Source: Coturnix japonica (Eukaryota; Chordata; Aves; Galliformes; Phasianidae). Taken from it: a stretch of DNA of 64,000 nt. The translations under genes were made by a program, and so were the position numbers. The stretch is from assembly GCF_001577835.2 (NCBI RefSeq), contig NC_029520.1, positions 51,035,457 through 51,099,456 of the forward strand. Direction: 5' to 3'. The notes beneath the pieces are model-generated. The model ran no database searches. It was not told the origin of the DNA and saw only the letters and a program-made list of their open reading frames with translations. Shown one piece after another: positions 45,456 through 58,665 of this stretch; within the stretch, counting starts at the first letter, position 1; every line of letters begins with the position of its first letter.

Positions 45456-48333
45456 AAAAGAACTTAATATCATGCCACTGGTGCCGCTGGAGTCTCTGAA
45501 CATCATTAAAGCAGAAACGAACACCCCTAACATCACATATGCTGCTGCGCTTATATGTAGCTGCAGCCCTACCTGGGTATCTCCCATGGGACATGTTGTC
45601 CTCCAAGCTCCATGCAAACCAGACACTCAAGACCTTTCTTTCTTGTTAGCACAGCATCAAGCCAGCAGTAAGATTCAATGCTGCCAGAGGAGTTACGTTA
45701 GCTTTCTAATCAAAGTAACGCGTCCTGTTTCATAGAAAACAAAGTAAACATGCCACCACAAAGCTCCAAACCTTCTGCAAACTGCCCTGTCTTTACATCA
45801 CACACAGATAAGGCAGCAGATTTCACCAAAACAAAGCCGTTCTGCAGTATCTCACTTGGCTTCTATGTCCTGTCCTTGGAGCTGCACCAGCACACTCTGA
45901 CAGTGGAAGAACCACCAGCATCAAATGGGAACATGAAGTATGTGATGCCACTTAAGGTGCCCTGGAAAAGCTTGAATATTGAAGCCTGAGTTGCTACCAG
46001 ACTGCTTTAATGACTGCTTGCTTCCTCCTCTCTGAAGGACTACACACAATACCATAATGAAGAACACTATGTAAGATATTAATGCTAACGCTGTGGCCTC
46101 ACAGCATTTGGGATTTACATCCAGCTGGACTTACATGTTAAAGGAATTTCACGATTCCTCCAGTGATGGGGAATGAGAGGTTAATAATTCACCCATGTTT
46201 GAGTAAGCGGGAGCCTAAAATAATACATAAAATATTATACAAACACATTCCAGCCCTTCATGAAGAAGTCTCTGCTGAGCCCTACACAATGCAACGAAAC
46301 ACACTGAGCTGAGAACACTGAGGCACGGGCAGAGCTGGAGGGTGAGTGTGTGTCCTCTGCTCCATGAGACCAGGAAGAGCAGCAGGTAGAAGACATGGTT
46401 ACCAGCTGCACAGCTCACAGCTCTGTACTTAAACACCACCCTCATTAAACTACCCAGAGCCTGTAACAAGGACCTACCTGCACGAGTGACATCTGAGCAT
46501 CAAAAGCAAAAACAAATCAGCCATTTGGGATGTCTTTAGAAAATATATTTCTAAACACATGCCCACTGCTTTATGAAAATCAGAAGTTAAACAGCATCAT
46601 TCCTTTCCCAGGAACCACCAGTAAGAGGCATTGAAATTCTGACTTCTATCCAAGCTTTTGTCTGGCTTCGCCTTCTGGCTTTACTGACACCAGCATTTCA
46701 GTCTCAGCAGGAACTGTATCACAGAAACATTATTATATCCACACCCAAATAAACGCAAACATACAGTTTTAAGAATGCCAGTCGCTTTTTCGTTAGCTTA
46801 AACTGTCTTGATGTCCTCCTGGTTGTGAGCACCGCATGTTCTGTCCCAGCCCCACTGCTTTGTAAATCAAAATGAGAAGAGAGAAACTGGAAAGCGATTA
46901 AAAAAAGACAGCTGTATATATAAGGAAGAAAATCTCATTCACAGCAGAGCCTGAAAAGCAAAAACATTGTGCAAATCTACTCTGGTTGGGGTAGCCACAA
47001 CCCCAATCCAAGCACAGGTTATCGTATCATGGGATGCCATGCATTTAAAGAAAGGCCTGGCACCTTCTAGAGGAAGGCAACAGCTGACAAAATCCACACA
47101 GACAAGTTCACAGTGCAGCACAGATGAACACACAGCTCCATACAAAGCATGCTTTTTCCTCCCTTCTTTAGCTGCTGGTCTATAGAAATGAGCTGAAATA
47201 GGCTCTTAATGGCAGCAATCTACTAACAAATTCCTACTGGGTAAGTACTAAAAAGCTGCGCTTGTGAATTAAAAATAAAAGAAGGAAAAATAATCAGCAT
47301 CCAAGCCAGCACAGAGATACTTACTGCCCCTTAGCTACCACAGCATTTCTTAACAGAGGCTGATCCTTATCAGGAGGCGCTTCCCTTCTTTGCTTAGTTT
47401 TGCAGAGTTGAGCACAGCCTGAAAACCAAAATGCAGATGCACAGAGAAACAGAACAGAAAGAGGAAAATAAGAAACTAATCTTGTTGCTCTCCTTTCCTG
47501 AAGCCGCCCCCAAACATATGCCTGGATGCATCAGATGTGGGAAGGACTCTGATTTTGGCAGCAGGAAACAGATCGTTGAATGGTCCCACCAAACTCCCTA
47601 TCTCACCACCCTTTCTGAACTGCTCCTGCAGTATTAAATAGCTCGGATTAAAATCTTCCGCACAGCCATGCGCCACAGCTTTTGCTATTTACAGGTGTTG
47701 CAGCAGTTAAAGCTTTACTGCAGGAGCAGCATGTTTTAAGGAACAGCAATGGTAGCTGATGAAATATTCCAAAGGATGGGCTCAGTCCTTGAGAAAAGTT
47801 GCTTTCTAGGAAGCGGGCAGTGGCTCTGGGACTGGCTCTGAGCAGAACCCCTGCTGTTGCTAAGAGCAGAACAGTCTCTGCCAGCCTGAGCAGCCCACCT
47901 CCAGACAGGGACTGGCTCTGGGATGCTCTCCAACCACACAGCACCATGGCACCGGCTCAGCTGGGCAGTGACCAGCACGCTCAGGATGCAGAAGGAAGCA
48001 AAGGCAAGTCTTTCAAAAGAATCTCTTAAGAGTTAACACAGATATAGTCATTAGAAAGGACTTAACCATTGCTGAAGCCTTATAATACAGAGCTTTGTTT
48101 GGTCTATACCAAACAGCCAGCAACAGCCCCTGCATCCCAATGTTTCTGCTTTTTCATCCAATGCAGCAAGGATTTGGGATTCTGCACTGTGGATTCAATG
48201 GGTATGTACTTCAAACTCTTCTTTAATCATAGCTTCTTGCTAAAGTAGCCTCCATGTTAGCTCACAGCAACACATTTGGGTCCCCGTCACACCATGCATT
48301 CGCATCGTAAAGGGCAGCAACCAGCTCCATGAC

Positions 48334-48384
48334 CAGATAATCTCTAGAGGCCCCTTCTAACCTGAACAATACCATGGTTCTGTG
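48334..48384 (+). mobile_element. CR1 LINE, short 3' tail
   Basis: GGCCCCTTCTAACCTGAACA and CCATGGTTCTGTG match a diverged CR1 3' end. Confidence 0.6.
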
Positions 48385-49087
48385 TATGTTAAAAGAAGTA
48401 TATTTTAACTAAAACCGAGTTTCAGAGAGTGAACTCACGTTTTTGTCTCCACCCACAACAGTTGGTAACAAACCCTCATATGAAACTGGGTGTTTAATGA
48501 GGACAATGCAGCCAACTTTGAGCCATTATGAGATTCGAAGATAACACCTACAGTCACATCAGGTTCTTTACATCCTGTCAGACTCTACAATTCAGCCTTT
48601 TTATTTAACTGTTTAGTTATTTAGCTGGAATTTGAAGATTCTCGTGTACATTTGGACTTGGACACAGAGTTCAGCTTCATGATTGCTCCTACCACACTAG
48701 GGTCTCATTCCTTGTTGTCCTTCCAACACCTCGTGTCCTTCTATGTATCAGCACTGGTCCCTGTCCCACTTCCATCTGAATCATCTCAAGGAGCTGAACT
48801 AGGAGAAAATTAACCCAGAAAAGCAAGCATCAACAACTCATCCATATCCAGACCCAAAGCACAACAGGACAAGGTTTTCAACAACTGAATTCAGTCCCCT
48901 AAAGCCACACCTTGAAGCATACTGTGAGAGCTGCCTGCCCTCAAAGGGGCTTTTATATTCCTTCCAGTCAATGGAAATAAACTTTTAAACACACATGTAA
49001 TATGTAGAGTGTCTTGTAAGAGGGGAACAAGCACATGGGCTCCAAAGCTCTGAAGGTGGATTGCTCACTGCTGTGAAACATCAGAAC

Positions 49088-49211
49088 TTGGAGGAGTCAC
49101 TGTCCCTAGAGATGAAACATGGAGATATGGCACTGAGCAGCAGGGCACAGTGGTGAGAGGTTGGCAGTTGGACTGACAGTGGTCTTTCTTTTCCAATGCT
49201 AATGATTTTAT
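49088..49211 (+). mobile_element. CR1 LINE, diverged 3' fragment
   Basis: GGAGGAGTCACTGTCCCTAG, ATATGGCACTGAGCAG and CAGTTGGACTGACAGTGGTC match the terminal ~120 bp of CR1. The end decays to CTAATGATTTTAT. Confidence 0.75.
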
Positions 49212-51263
49212 ACCCGCTGCATTACTGAATTATTGCTTAAGCCTGTCCCCTTTCCAAAATCATGTCAATAAATGAAAGGTTTTCAGTTTATAGCTCTTGT
49301 GTTCTCCCCTCTTCAGGTGTGGATGGCGTTGGAATGATCCAGCAATCCCCTTTCCCCTCAAAAGGGTAAATCTCAAAAGGGAAGAAGAAAACAAGCTCTA
49401 CTGCACCTTGTGGTCCTCTGTTGTTGTACTGGAAATGATCACAAAGTGTTTCACTTGTTCAGCTATTCCTGAAAGGCCTCAGCTGTCTTGCACAATTTGG
49501 TTAAGGACATTATCTGTTGCTCAACTGGAAGGAAGAACTGCCTCTCTGGATTTGTTCTGCTCGACCCAAGAGAGAAACAAAACCAGCAGAAATCCATGAA
49601 TTGCCAATTCTGCTGCAGTGCCAATGACAAACACACAAATCACGCATTACTTCACTCTCTAGAAAACGACCACCTCCTTTGGCACTCGCTGGCACCGCAT
49701 AATCCATGCTGTGTCCCGAATGATAAGCAGAGGGGAGCTGAGCACTGTTGCTACAGCTGCTGTGCTCTTGGGTTACTAGGTATGGGTAAAGACACTGCAA
49801 TGCATTTAGGGCCACGTGATCCATGAGCCACAGCTGAATTATTTAGCATATAAAACTAGATTTGTTTTGCCATGCAGATTGTGAATTAATGAAAGCTCAG
49901 CTGAATGGCTATTTTCTTGGGGCAAGGGAAGGAGAAAGCTTCCAGAAGCCTTCCTATTATAGAAGCAATAGAGCTGGTTCCAAAAATAGTAGGCAAGCAC
50001 TCCAAGAGCTCTGGAGACGTCGTGCCCTGGTTTTATGAGGCTGAAGCCTCACTCAATTGCTCCTCAACGTGCAGAGGATGCTGCAAATGTCTGAAAGATG
50101 CAGAAATGACGTTAAATTGGGAGTTTTAGGACAAACATCAGAGCGAAATCTAGACAGTCTAGATGAAAGAGATCAACTTGAATACCAAACGGGAGCAACC
50201 TGTCCCACTTTAGAGACAGACAGATAAAACCAAAAAGCAGAATCCTATCTTTCCTCAAGAACATAATGTTAGTTTGCTAAAGAAGATCATGATTATTGCA
50301 ACGATGACGTTGCAGATTAAGGCTGTCAACAGCAATTTCATCACTCTGTTCTGCTTTTCAGATATTAGGGACCCTGGCTGGAGAGATCCACTTGACTCAT
50401 TTTGGCACGCTTTTGGTAGATGCGTTTTTGCTGCAACAGCTAATAAACAGCCCATCACGTGGCCTGGCTGACAGTAATTATGCGCTAGTTAGCCAGTAAT
50501 GGTTTGTTACTGATCCAGCACAACAGCATAACCCACTCTAAGTTCTAATTTTCAGTCTCCTTTGCCTGTTCTATGGCAGCACTTGTAATACAGTGAGAAT
50601 AAACTACTTCACAGCACCCCTCTGGCTATAAATGTAACCTTGAATCTTCATACACCAGCATAGGACTGGCTTTTTTATTGGCATATACTGAAACGGCATC
50701 AGGAAGCAAATCCTACACTTGGCACTCTAAGATAAAGTCTCCCCGCAACATAACACATGATGCACAGTACTAAATGGGGTGTTAAATGGCTTCTAAAGCC
50801 ACCAGATAGGCAAATTCAGTTCCTTCTTTCAAGCTTTGTTAATAAGCAGTTCAGCAGGGTGAGCTGCAACTGATTTTTGTTTCTTTCTGCAGAACCTCTC
50901 CCTTTAACCAAAGGGCTACGCTGCAGATTTCTCTGTCTTGTATCTTCCCCAGCAAAATCCAGTCTTTATCAAGTGGATTCATCCAGCCAACTCATTGGAG
51001 GACTGGCAACTTACAGTATTCACCATGCATCCTGAAAGCATCCCCATTTTTCCCAGTGGGTTCCAAAACTACACTCAGCAACTGGAAGCCCTGCTAGAGC
51101 AAGGGAAACAGTAGGTTAAAGACAACAGTGCTCAGAGGAAAAATGTTTAAGTATATAAGTATGTATAAGTAACAGTGACATTTCTGTGCAGTATTTCTCT
51201 ACTTAAAAATGCCCATTTTTTGTAACACGTTCCTGAATCCACCCTGTTTTCATATATGGGTAT

Positions 51264-51385
51264 CCCAGGCTGGATGTGGCTCTGGGCAGCCTGAGCTGCT
51301 GGTTGGTGACCCTGCACATAGCAGGGGGTTGGAATTGGACAAGCATTGTGGGCCTTTGCAACCCAGGCCATTCCATGATTGCATA
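51264..51385 (+). mobile_element. CR1 LINE, 3' fragment
   Basis: CAGGCTGGATGTGGCTCTGG, GGTTGGTGACCCTGCACATA and GGCCATTCCATGATTGCAT show a plus-strand copy truncated to the last ~120 bp. Confidence 0.92.
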
Positions 51386-53476
51386 ATGCAACAATTTTGC
51401 ACCTATGTGCCACATGATTTGTCAGGAAATCTTAAAATCCTTCCAAACTTGCATTTGTTGCTGTGTAAGCCAAACTTTACGCACTTATAGAAAACCATCT
51501 TTCATCTTGCCAGGATAACATAAAACGCTGAACTACGAAACATGAAGTTTCTATGTCAGCAGCTTTCCATACTTAGGAAAACAGTTAAACTAAGTACACC
51601 CAACTTCAAGGCAGATGACACTCGATAGGAAGCTCAAACTCTTTTTGCACCTAACATTTCATAGCTCAAGGCACCATTAGTTCTATTGAGGACAGCAAAC
51701 TTTCAACAGAACAGATTTGTTAAGAGTATTTAGAAACAACCCACCCACAAAAAGCACATCACCACCTACACCCTTCTCAACAAGCATTGGATTCACTCCT
51801 TTCCAGCGGTATCTTGCTTAATAAAAAGAAGTTCAGGAAGAACAGGTTGCAATTTCAGACCAAAAAAATAAATTGCTCATTAACATGAGGTTCTAATGTG
51901 GTCTACAGATATGTTAATGAAAAGAAAACGCTGTTCTGATTTGTAAATCAAATTTCAGGTGTATTGCTAGCCATATGCTACAAAACATACCCTAAAACTC
52001 AGAACAGTTTCAGAGCATTAACTCCACCAAAGCTGCCTGGTCTTATACACATCCCAGTTATTCAATCTGGGCAGCAACAAGGCACAGCACATCCAACTCT
52101 GAACTGATTCCTCTGCCTACATCCAACTAACAGCTCTCAAATAGAAGACAGCCTGGATTTTGAACAGAGGTGTAGCCCTGTTTTTATCAGTTAATCTCAT
52201 GCTACTACTGCCCAAAACTCTTCACTGCGCTCTACTCAAAGGGCCTCCACTCTACCAAAAAGTTAACCCAAGCTTTTCTAACCCAAAAGCACAGGCACAC
52301 AACCAATGACACATGAAGGCTACAGATGAAGACAGAATACCAATAGAATGTGCTAGAACTCAAAGTAAATGCTCTGAGTTTATTAATTATTAAAAGAAGA
52401 ATATACATGGAACATCTTCTGCTGAAAGAACTCAGCTATGGATAAGCTTGTTTGCTTGGCAAGTAAGTGGCAGCACAGACCAGCATTAAATACAGTGTTC
52501 CTGTACAATTGCTTCTAAAGGCTGCTGAAATACCCGAGCTAATTTTGAGACCTACCAATCCTGGGGATCTTTAGATATTCTTTGTTACATTTTAAAGACT
52601 TTTTCCATTAATAACTTGCTGCAAAAATAGTTTCCCATTCTTCAGAGCCTTGCAGTTGATATGCCTAGCAACACAGTGAGATCCTTAGAAATTCTAAGCA
52701 TAGCACAAATTCTGCCATAATTCTTTTTCTTTTTTCAAAGAAAACAAGGAAGAAAAAAATAGCATTTGCATTTTAGGATAGTTTGTGCATGCTCAAATAC
52801 CTTGTTAACTGTGCTGCAGATCTCTCACTTCTCACCTTTTATCTTCAACATCCAGCAACCTGCACTGGTACTTTAAGGCTTGATAACGTGAAAATAACCC
52901 CATCAGCAAGAAAAACAGGGATAAGCAAGGTCTTATATAGCTCAGTGCTCCCCCCAGTACAAATAATACTGTCTTTTGAAGGTTTCCACCTCTAGGACAG
53001 AACATTAGATGTGCAAATGAAAATAAGGAAACAAATCAGCAGGAAATCAAGCTGAAAATAAAGTACCCCAAACTGTTTTTTTTCAGCAGAAGGGTGGTTT
53101 AACTGCACCAGATTTCAGGTTGGGGACTGTTACTTTGCTGAGAAACCACTCAGCACATTTTTAGGCTTCCCAGCAGAGCAGCAGTTGTGAGCGTGCTGTA
53201 CAACAGAACATAACCTTGCAAATGAAACACACCAGCTCCAGAGGTCCTGCTCATCACATTGCCTTTCGTCAACACACTGCTACCAAAACCCTTCCCTGCA
53301 AGCCAGCTGCAATCTGCTAGCCTGAGAACCAAATTACCAAAGCAATAATCGAGCTGTATCAGCTGCATCTCTCAGCGTTTAACATCTCGGACTAATTTGC
53401 TGCGAGCCTGCAGGAAATAGTTTCTAACAGCTCCCTCAAGAAAATAAGCTACAAGCTGGAGTTAGTACGGATTCTT

Positions 53477-53503
53477 CCCCCCCCTCACCCCCCCAACCCC
53501 CCC
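53477..53503. repeat. C-rich tract (G runs on the minus strand)
   Basis: Three runs of seven to eight C are separated by TCA and AA. On the minus strand, the probable FBXO34 sense, this gives G runs able to form a quadruplex. Confidence 0.85.
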
Positions 53504-56500
53504 ATTCTGAGCCATCTCTGCACTATTTCATAGCTCTGATAATTGTACCACTGACTAACCTCCAACTGGGAATAACTGTTTTTATCATCACTATTAAAAA
53601 CAGTCCCTCACGCTGTTAGGAATCTGGAAAGTCACTGGAGCTGCATCCCACCCTTCAGCCTCTCAAAACACTACAGAGCAATGAAAATATGTGCTGAAAC
53701 CAGAGGATCCCTGCGCTGAGCACCTCCTGTAATTTGGGGGTAATTACAACTGCTTCTCAGAGAAGGCAGCCGTGGAAATTTGATTATTGATTTTAGAGGG
53801 GGAAACGATGTGAGATCTCATAAAGAAAGAGTGAACTTTAAATGTTTCACAGTGGACTGGGGAAGCTGAATTACTTTCAGAAGTGTAAGAGGAAGGTGGG
53901 TGCTATCAAACCTCACACATTCACCTACAGCCTCATTGCTGATGGTTGGTTTGGGTTTCAAAGCACGAGATCCATCTGCAGTTTTCATCTCCTGATCCCA
54001 CACTTCCTTGGTTTCTATAGATAAGGCAGAGGAGTGACTGACGGCTCGCAGAGAAGCTGCAAGATGCAAAAAAATACATATATAACAGCTTCAAGGGCAG
54101 TGGATTTCAAAAACAGCTTTTAATTATCTGAAGGTGCAGCTGCCAAGCAGTCAGCAGAGGCTGCACATCACGTACAGACAGGGAAGATCCCATGGGTTTA
54201 TTCCACGACCAATTACAGTGGATTAACCTATTAGTAAGAGTAAAATATTTTTGTTTGGACTCAAGTTTCAGTGACCTGAAAAAAAACAAATCACTGCCAC
54301 TCATAGACTGACATGCAGGATCAGCAGTCTGTTTTATCACACTTCCAGTCATCGCTGCCCATAAACACACCCTACAAGGGACCTCTCCCTCTTGTTTAAT
54401 GCATCTTCTGTCATCGGTTCCCTCACAGAGATCAACGTCCTGCTTCAACTATCATTTATATACCCATTAAAATCACTGTCGATATTAAAGAGCAGCAGCA
54501 AACACCCCCCAACCCTTACACGTCCCCTCACGCAACCCCCCAAGTGCTTCATATTACACACTTCTCTGCAAGAAGTCCCTGTCCAACATCTGTCAAACAG
54601 CAAAGCATCGCCGCAGAGCAGAGCAGCCTTCCAGGATCCCTGTGCTCAACACTGGGTGTGCCTACTTTTGTTTGGTATCAAGTTCATTCTGCTGGCTCCC
54701 TTACACGGATAGTTAAGCTTTTCCCCCACCTCTAAAAACATCTGTTCTTTTTCTAAGTTCTCCAGACTTCCTTCCCCTTGACCATATCAAAAAGCCTCTC
54801 TTTTTAGCAGGGCTGCCTTCTTGATAGCCCATCACCATTATCTTGTTGTTCACTGCCAAGCGATGAGGAACACTAAATCTTGCTGAGCTTCCAGCCCTTT
54901 CAGCTCTGAGGCCAGGCACCAAAATTCAAGCAGATTTAGAGAGAGGGTTGCTAAACTCCTTCCCTGCCTCTTTCTTAAACACTCCACAGTTCCTGTCCTG
55001 GGAGGCAACCAAACTGCTGTAAGAAATGCCAGGTTTTGTTCAACATCCTCGATCCCTGGGACACTGAACACTGAAAACAATTAAATTCCTTCCAAATCTT
55101 GCCCTGTAACAGCTTTTATTCCAGGAAGCTGTAGAGATAGAGTATAAATTACTTCAGCACGAAGGAGTTTCAGCTGGTCACTTGCTAAATCCCACAGCAA
55201 TTCAAGTGAATGTTCAAGCTTGGCACAAGCAGCCATCCATCCATTCGAGCACACAGCACAATGTCACCCCTCAAATCTTCACTCTTCAACCTCAAGGCAC
55301 TTTCCCCTCTTCCCCCTTCCTTTTTTAAGGGTGCATCAACTGATGACCGTAAGTGGAAATGCTTCATTTAGCACATATACACTTGTTAAACTGCTTCGCA
55401 GCATGCAAATAAAACACCACATTGTGCAAAAGTCATTCAGCCTCCCCGTCCGTAGATATGAGCAATGGAACCGCGTCCAGGAAAGAGAAACTTGGAACAG
55501 CATGCAAATATTTCACTCCTTCACTCCCAATATTCACATACCACACTGAAGCCCACATCGGTGTCACGCAGAGGGGTGACCATGTTGAGAAGCTGCTGCA
55601 TAGAACGGGTGGGAAAACAACCATTATCTGTCTTTGCCCCAGTACTGCACCCTTTTATTTGTAGTTATTGCTGCAAACTGCTTTTTTTTTTCTTTCCTAG
55701 ACAATGGTTGTGTTATTATAGGTACCTTCATGCCGTGCCAAAGCACATACACACAGCAATTCAGAACAATCAGCCTTGTTTTCATGGGAGCAAAGGTTGC
55801 GGCCAAATGAAATGGGTGGAGATCACATTAAACAATCTTGGAATCTGCTAATAGGATATAGGAAAATGTGACCGTAATGCAGATGCAGAGTTCCCCTTCC
55901 ACCTTCCAATATCACGGATCAAATAAAAGCTTTGGAAAACCAATTAAACTATTTGTACACTATGCAAGAGAAAGCAGTTTCAGTACAGTAACAAGAAAGC
56001 ATGTTAATGAGAAGCTCTCTAAAATAACAATACAAAACACTGACCTCTCAAAGGTCTGAAACCTACAAGTTCCCCCAGCCCAGAACAGCACCTGCTAAAA
56101 GAAACAGGATACATGCTGGATGGCTGCTTATCCCCTGTAAACAGCAGCTCATTGCAACGGATGTTCCTGCCTTAAAGACATCATCACATCCTCCTCTGCC
56201 TGATAGGGGAATTTTCATACTGAAACACCTTGCTTGGTCAGCCGTAACCCACGCTCCCTTTGCTGGCTTTTGAGATGTGCATTAGTCAGCTTTCTCCTTC
56301 ACAAATCTGATTGTGCCTCCGCATGATCCTACACTGAAGTCATGATCCCGTACTTTGGACATCAGTCTGTTGCCATGGAAATGTACAGGGCAGTCCAAAA
56401 TTCAGTATTATGGCATCACTGCAGGATCAGGCAGCAGATCAAGCCAACGCCCGAGAGCTGGTTAATGCAGCATAAACAGCTGAGACATTGCAATCTCAGT

Positions 56501-58474
56501 GCTACAGTCCAACTGCACTTTATCTTAATATTCTTCCCAAATAGGGCTTGAAGCCTCTTGTCAAGAAAGATGACCCAGGCTGTCATTAACGTCATGACAA
56601 ACAGGCCAGCCATGACGCATCACTGAAGAAGGGCAATATGTTTCCAGGGATGGCCAAGAAGGGCGAAGGAAGTTCAGCTCTCTGAATAGAAGCTACCATC
56701 TGTTCCTACAGCAACACCAGAACCGCCTGGAGAGATCTCAGAGAGAAAAACAGGGATGGGCCCTTCAGCACATGAATCAGGTGGTCGTTTACACAAAGCT
56801 TTGCTGGAAATAAAAGAGTGTAGTGTCACACCACCGTCACCCCTTTGGAAAAGAAGGCTTTACATAAGACATGGATCTTCACATTGAACTTTGGCTGCAA
56901 ACCAAAGATCGGTCCGTCATTAACCCAACCTACAACAGAGCAGTTTATTAGTTAAAAAAGGGTGGTACCTTCCAACAGTTGTTATTCCGTGTAGTGTTAG
57001 ACATTACAGTTCTGTAGGTTCCTTGCACACTCACGAGAATCACATTTCTGAAGAGCAAAAGGGAAGGAAAAAGGAAATTAGTTACAAGTTAATGACTGGC
57101 CAGCCCTTGAAACCAAAAAGATCCGCCAGTTTAACATAAAAACCAGCCGAGGAACACTATTCATTCACCCCACTGCAAAGGGTACATGGGAACCATCGGT
57201 ACAACACTGACAGTCAGAAAACCACCAGTTAGAGAAAGTCCTCAGTGTCAACGGGGCAAATACACCCCAAACAGAGTCCAATGACCATCAAAGGCAGCTG
57301 CCTTGCCACCAGGGTAAAAAGCTACTTCAGAACCGCAGTTCTCAGGCTGCAGAACAGCAGGGACTACAAGGAGGAACTACAAAACTTGAAGCAGCAACTC
57401 CAGTCCCCTTCCTTTAGCTGCCCCTCCACGCACATCAAGCTCAGGCACTCAGGGCTCCGGCTGCTGATCTCAACACCCAAAGCCATGACCTCGCAGCCCA
57501 ATTGCTGCTGCATACCCGGCCTCCGTGTAAACACAGCCACTCCCTGCGCGCTCAACTCATTTCAGTTCACCTCCTTCCGCTTTTTCTTATTAATCCACAC
57601 GACTTCTATAACTCACTCAACGCTTCCTCCTGCACAGCTGACCTCCATCCTTCCCATAACCTCAGACGCACCCATACTTTCTTCACAGTGCCATTAGAGA
57701 GCTGCAGGCACAACAAGGAACACTCAGTGTTCTCAGCACCGACGTAACCCTCACCTGCTCCTAACCCCCCTCCGCCCAGGTCCCTGGCTATAATTACCCC
57801 ATACTATGTTATCTAACACTAAACACGAGCCTCAGGGCTCAGAACCATCGTTTATTTGTCTCTGTGATGCCACACACCCCAGTGGTGTTGTATAAATAAA
57901 TTCCACAACCTGTTTGAGCGTGAGTCTGAACTTGATTCAGACCTGAATTAGACCAGTTTCTGAATGTACAAACACCTCCAACTCAACTCCCTCCTGCTCT
58001 CTTTAGCAATGTCTACTTACACAATTAGCCACCAGAGCCAAACATCACGACAGCTAATTGCTGCTGTGGACCACAACTGCAAGGAAAAAAAACAACAACA
58101 CTTAAATCCCTTCGCTTTTAAATGCAAATTGCAAATTATGAAGGGATGAACAGGCTGCTGTCATTTAAAAGTACGCACCCTGACAAGTGCCACGTGCCAA
58201 TGCCACCTCAGCCACCAAAGCACTCAGACCTGCCCCAGCCTCAGCCACTCAATGTTACCCAGTTACAAGGCTGCAGCTCTGCAGGAGCAGAGAGATTCTC
58301 GTGGCAACCTGAAGCAAAGCATATTTCAGACCAAAATAAAGCCAACAGGCTTCATCTCCATGGAGCTCCTGCAACATAACATAGGCTGAGCGAGTTACTT
58401 AGGGTAGAAGTAGTTCTCATAAGGTTTAAGTCAGATAGTGTGGCTTACTAGTAGGCCCATGCAGCCAGACCACA

Positions 58475-58665
58475 GATCACAGAATGACCCGGGTTGGAAG
58501 GGACCTCAAGGATCATGTAATTCCAACCCCCCTGCCTGGCAGGGCCACCAAACATACACCTTTACTAGATCAGGTTGCCCAGGGCCCCGTCCAACCTGGC
58601 CTTGAACCCCTCCAAGGACGGGGCATCCACAACCTCCCTGGGCAGCCTGTTCCAGGGCCTCACCA
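58475..58665 (-). mobile_element. CR1 LINE, 3' fragment
   Basis: It begins ATCACAGAATGACCCGGGTT and continues with CAAACATACACCTTTACTAG and GGGCAGCCTGTTCCAGGGCC. It differs from the copy at 61079 at only a few positions over about 190 bp, so this is a comparatively young subfamily. Confidence 0.95.

Noticed and set aside
47800-47935. Minisatellite based on GGGACTGGCTCTG
   Set aside because: The unit occurs only twice with differing flanks, so it is not a convincing array.
57245-57697. 150-codon plus-strand frame
   Set aside because: Ser/Thr/Pro-rich composition typical of C-rich intronic DNA, with no known similarity.
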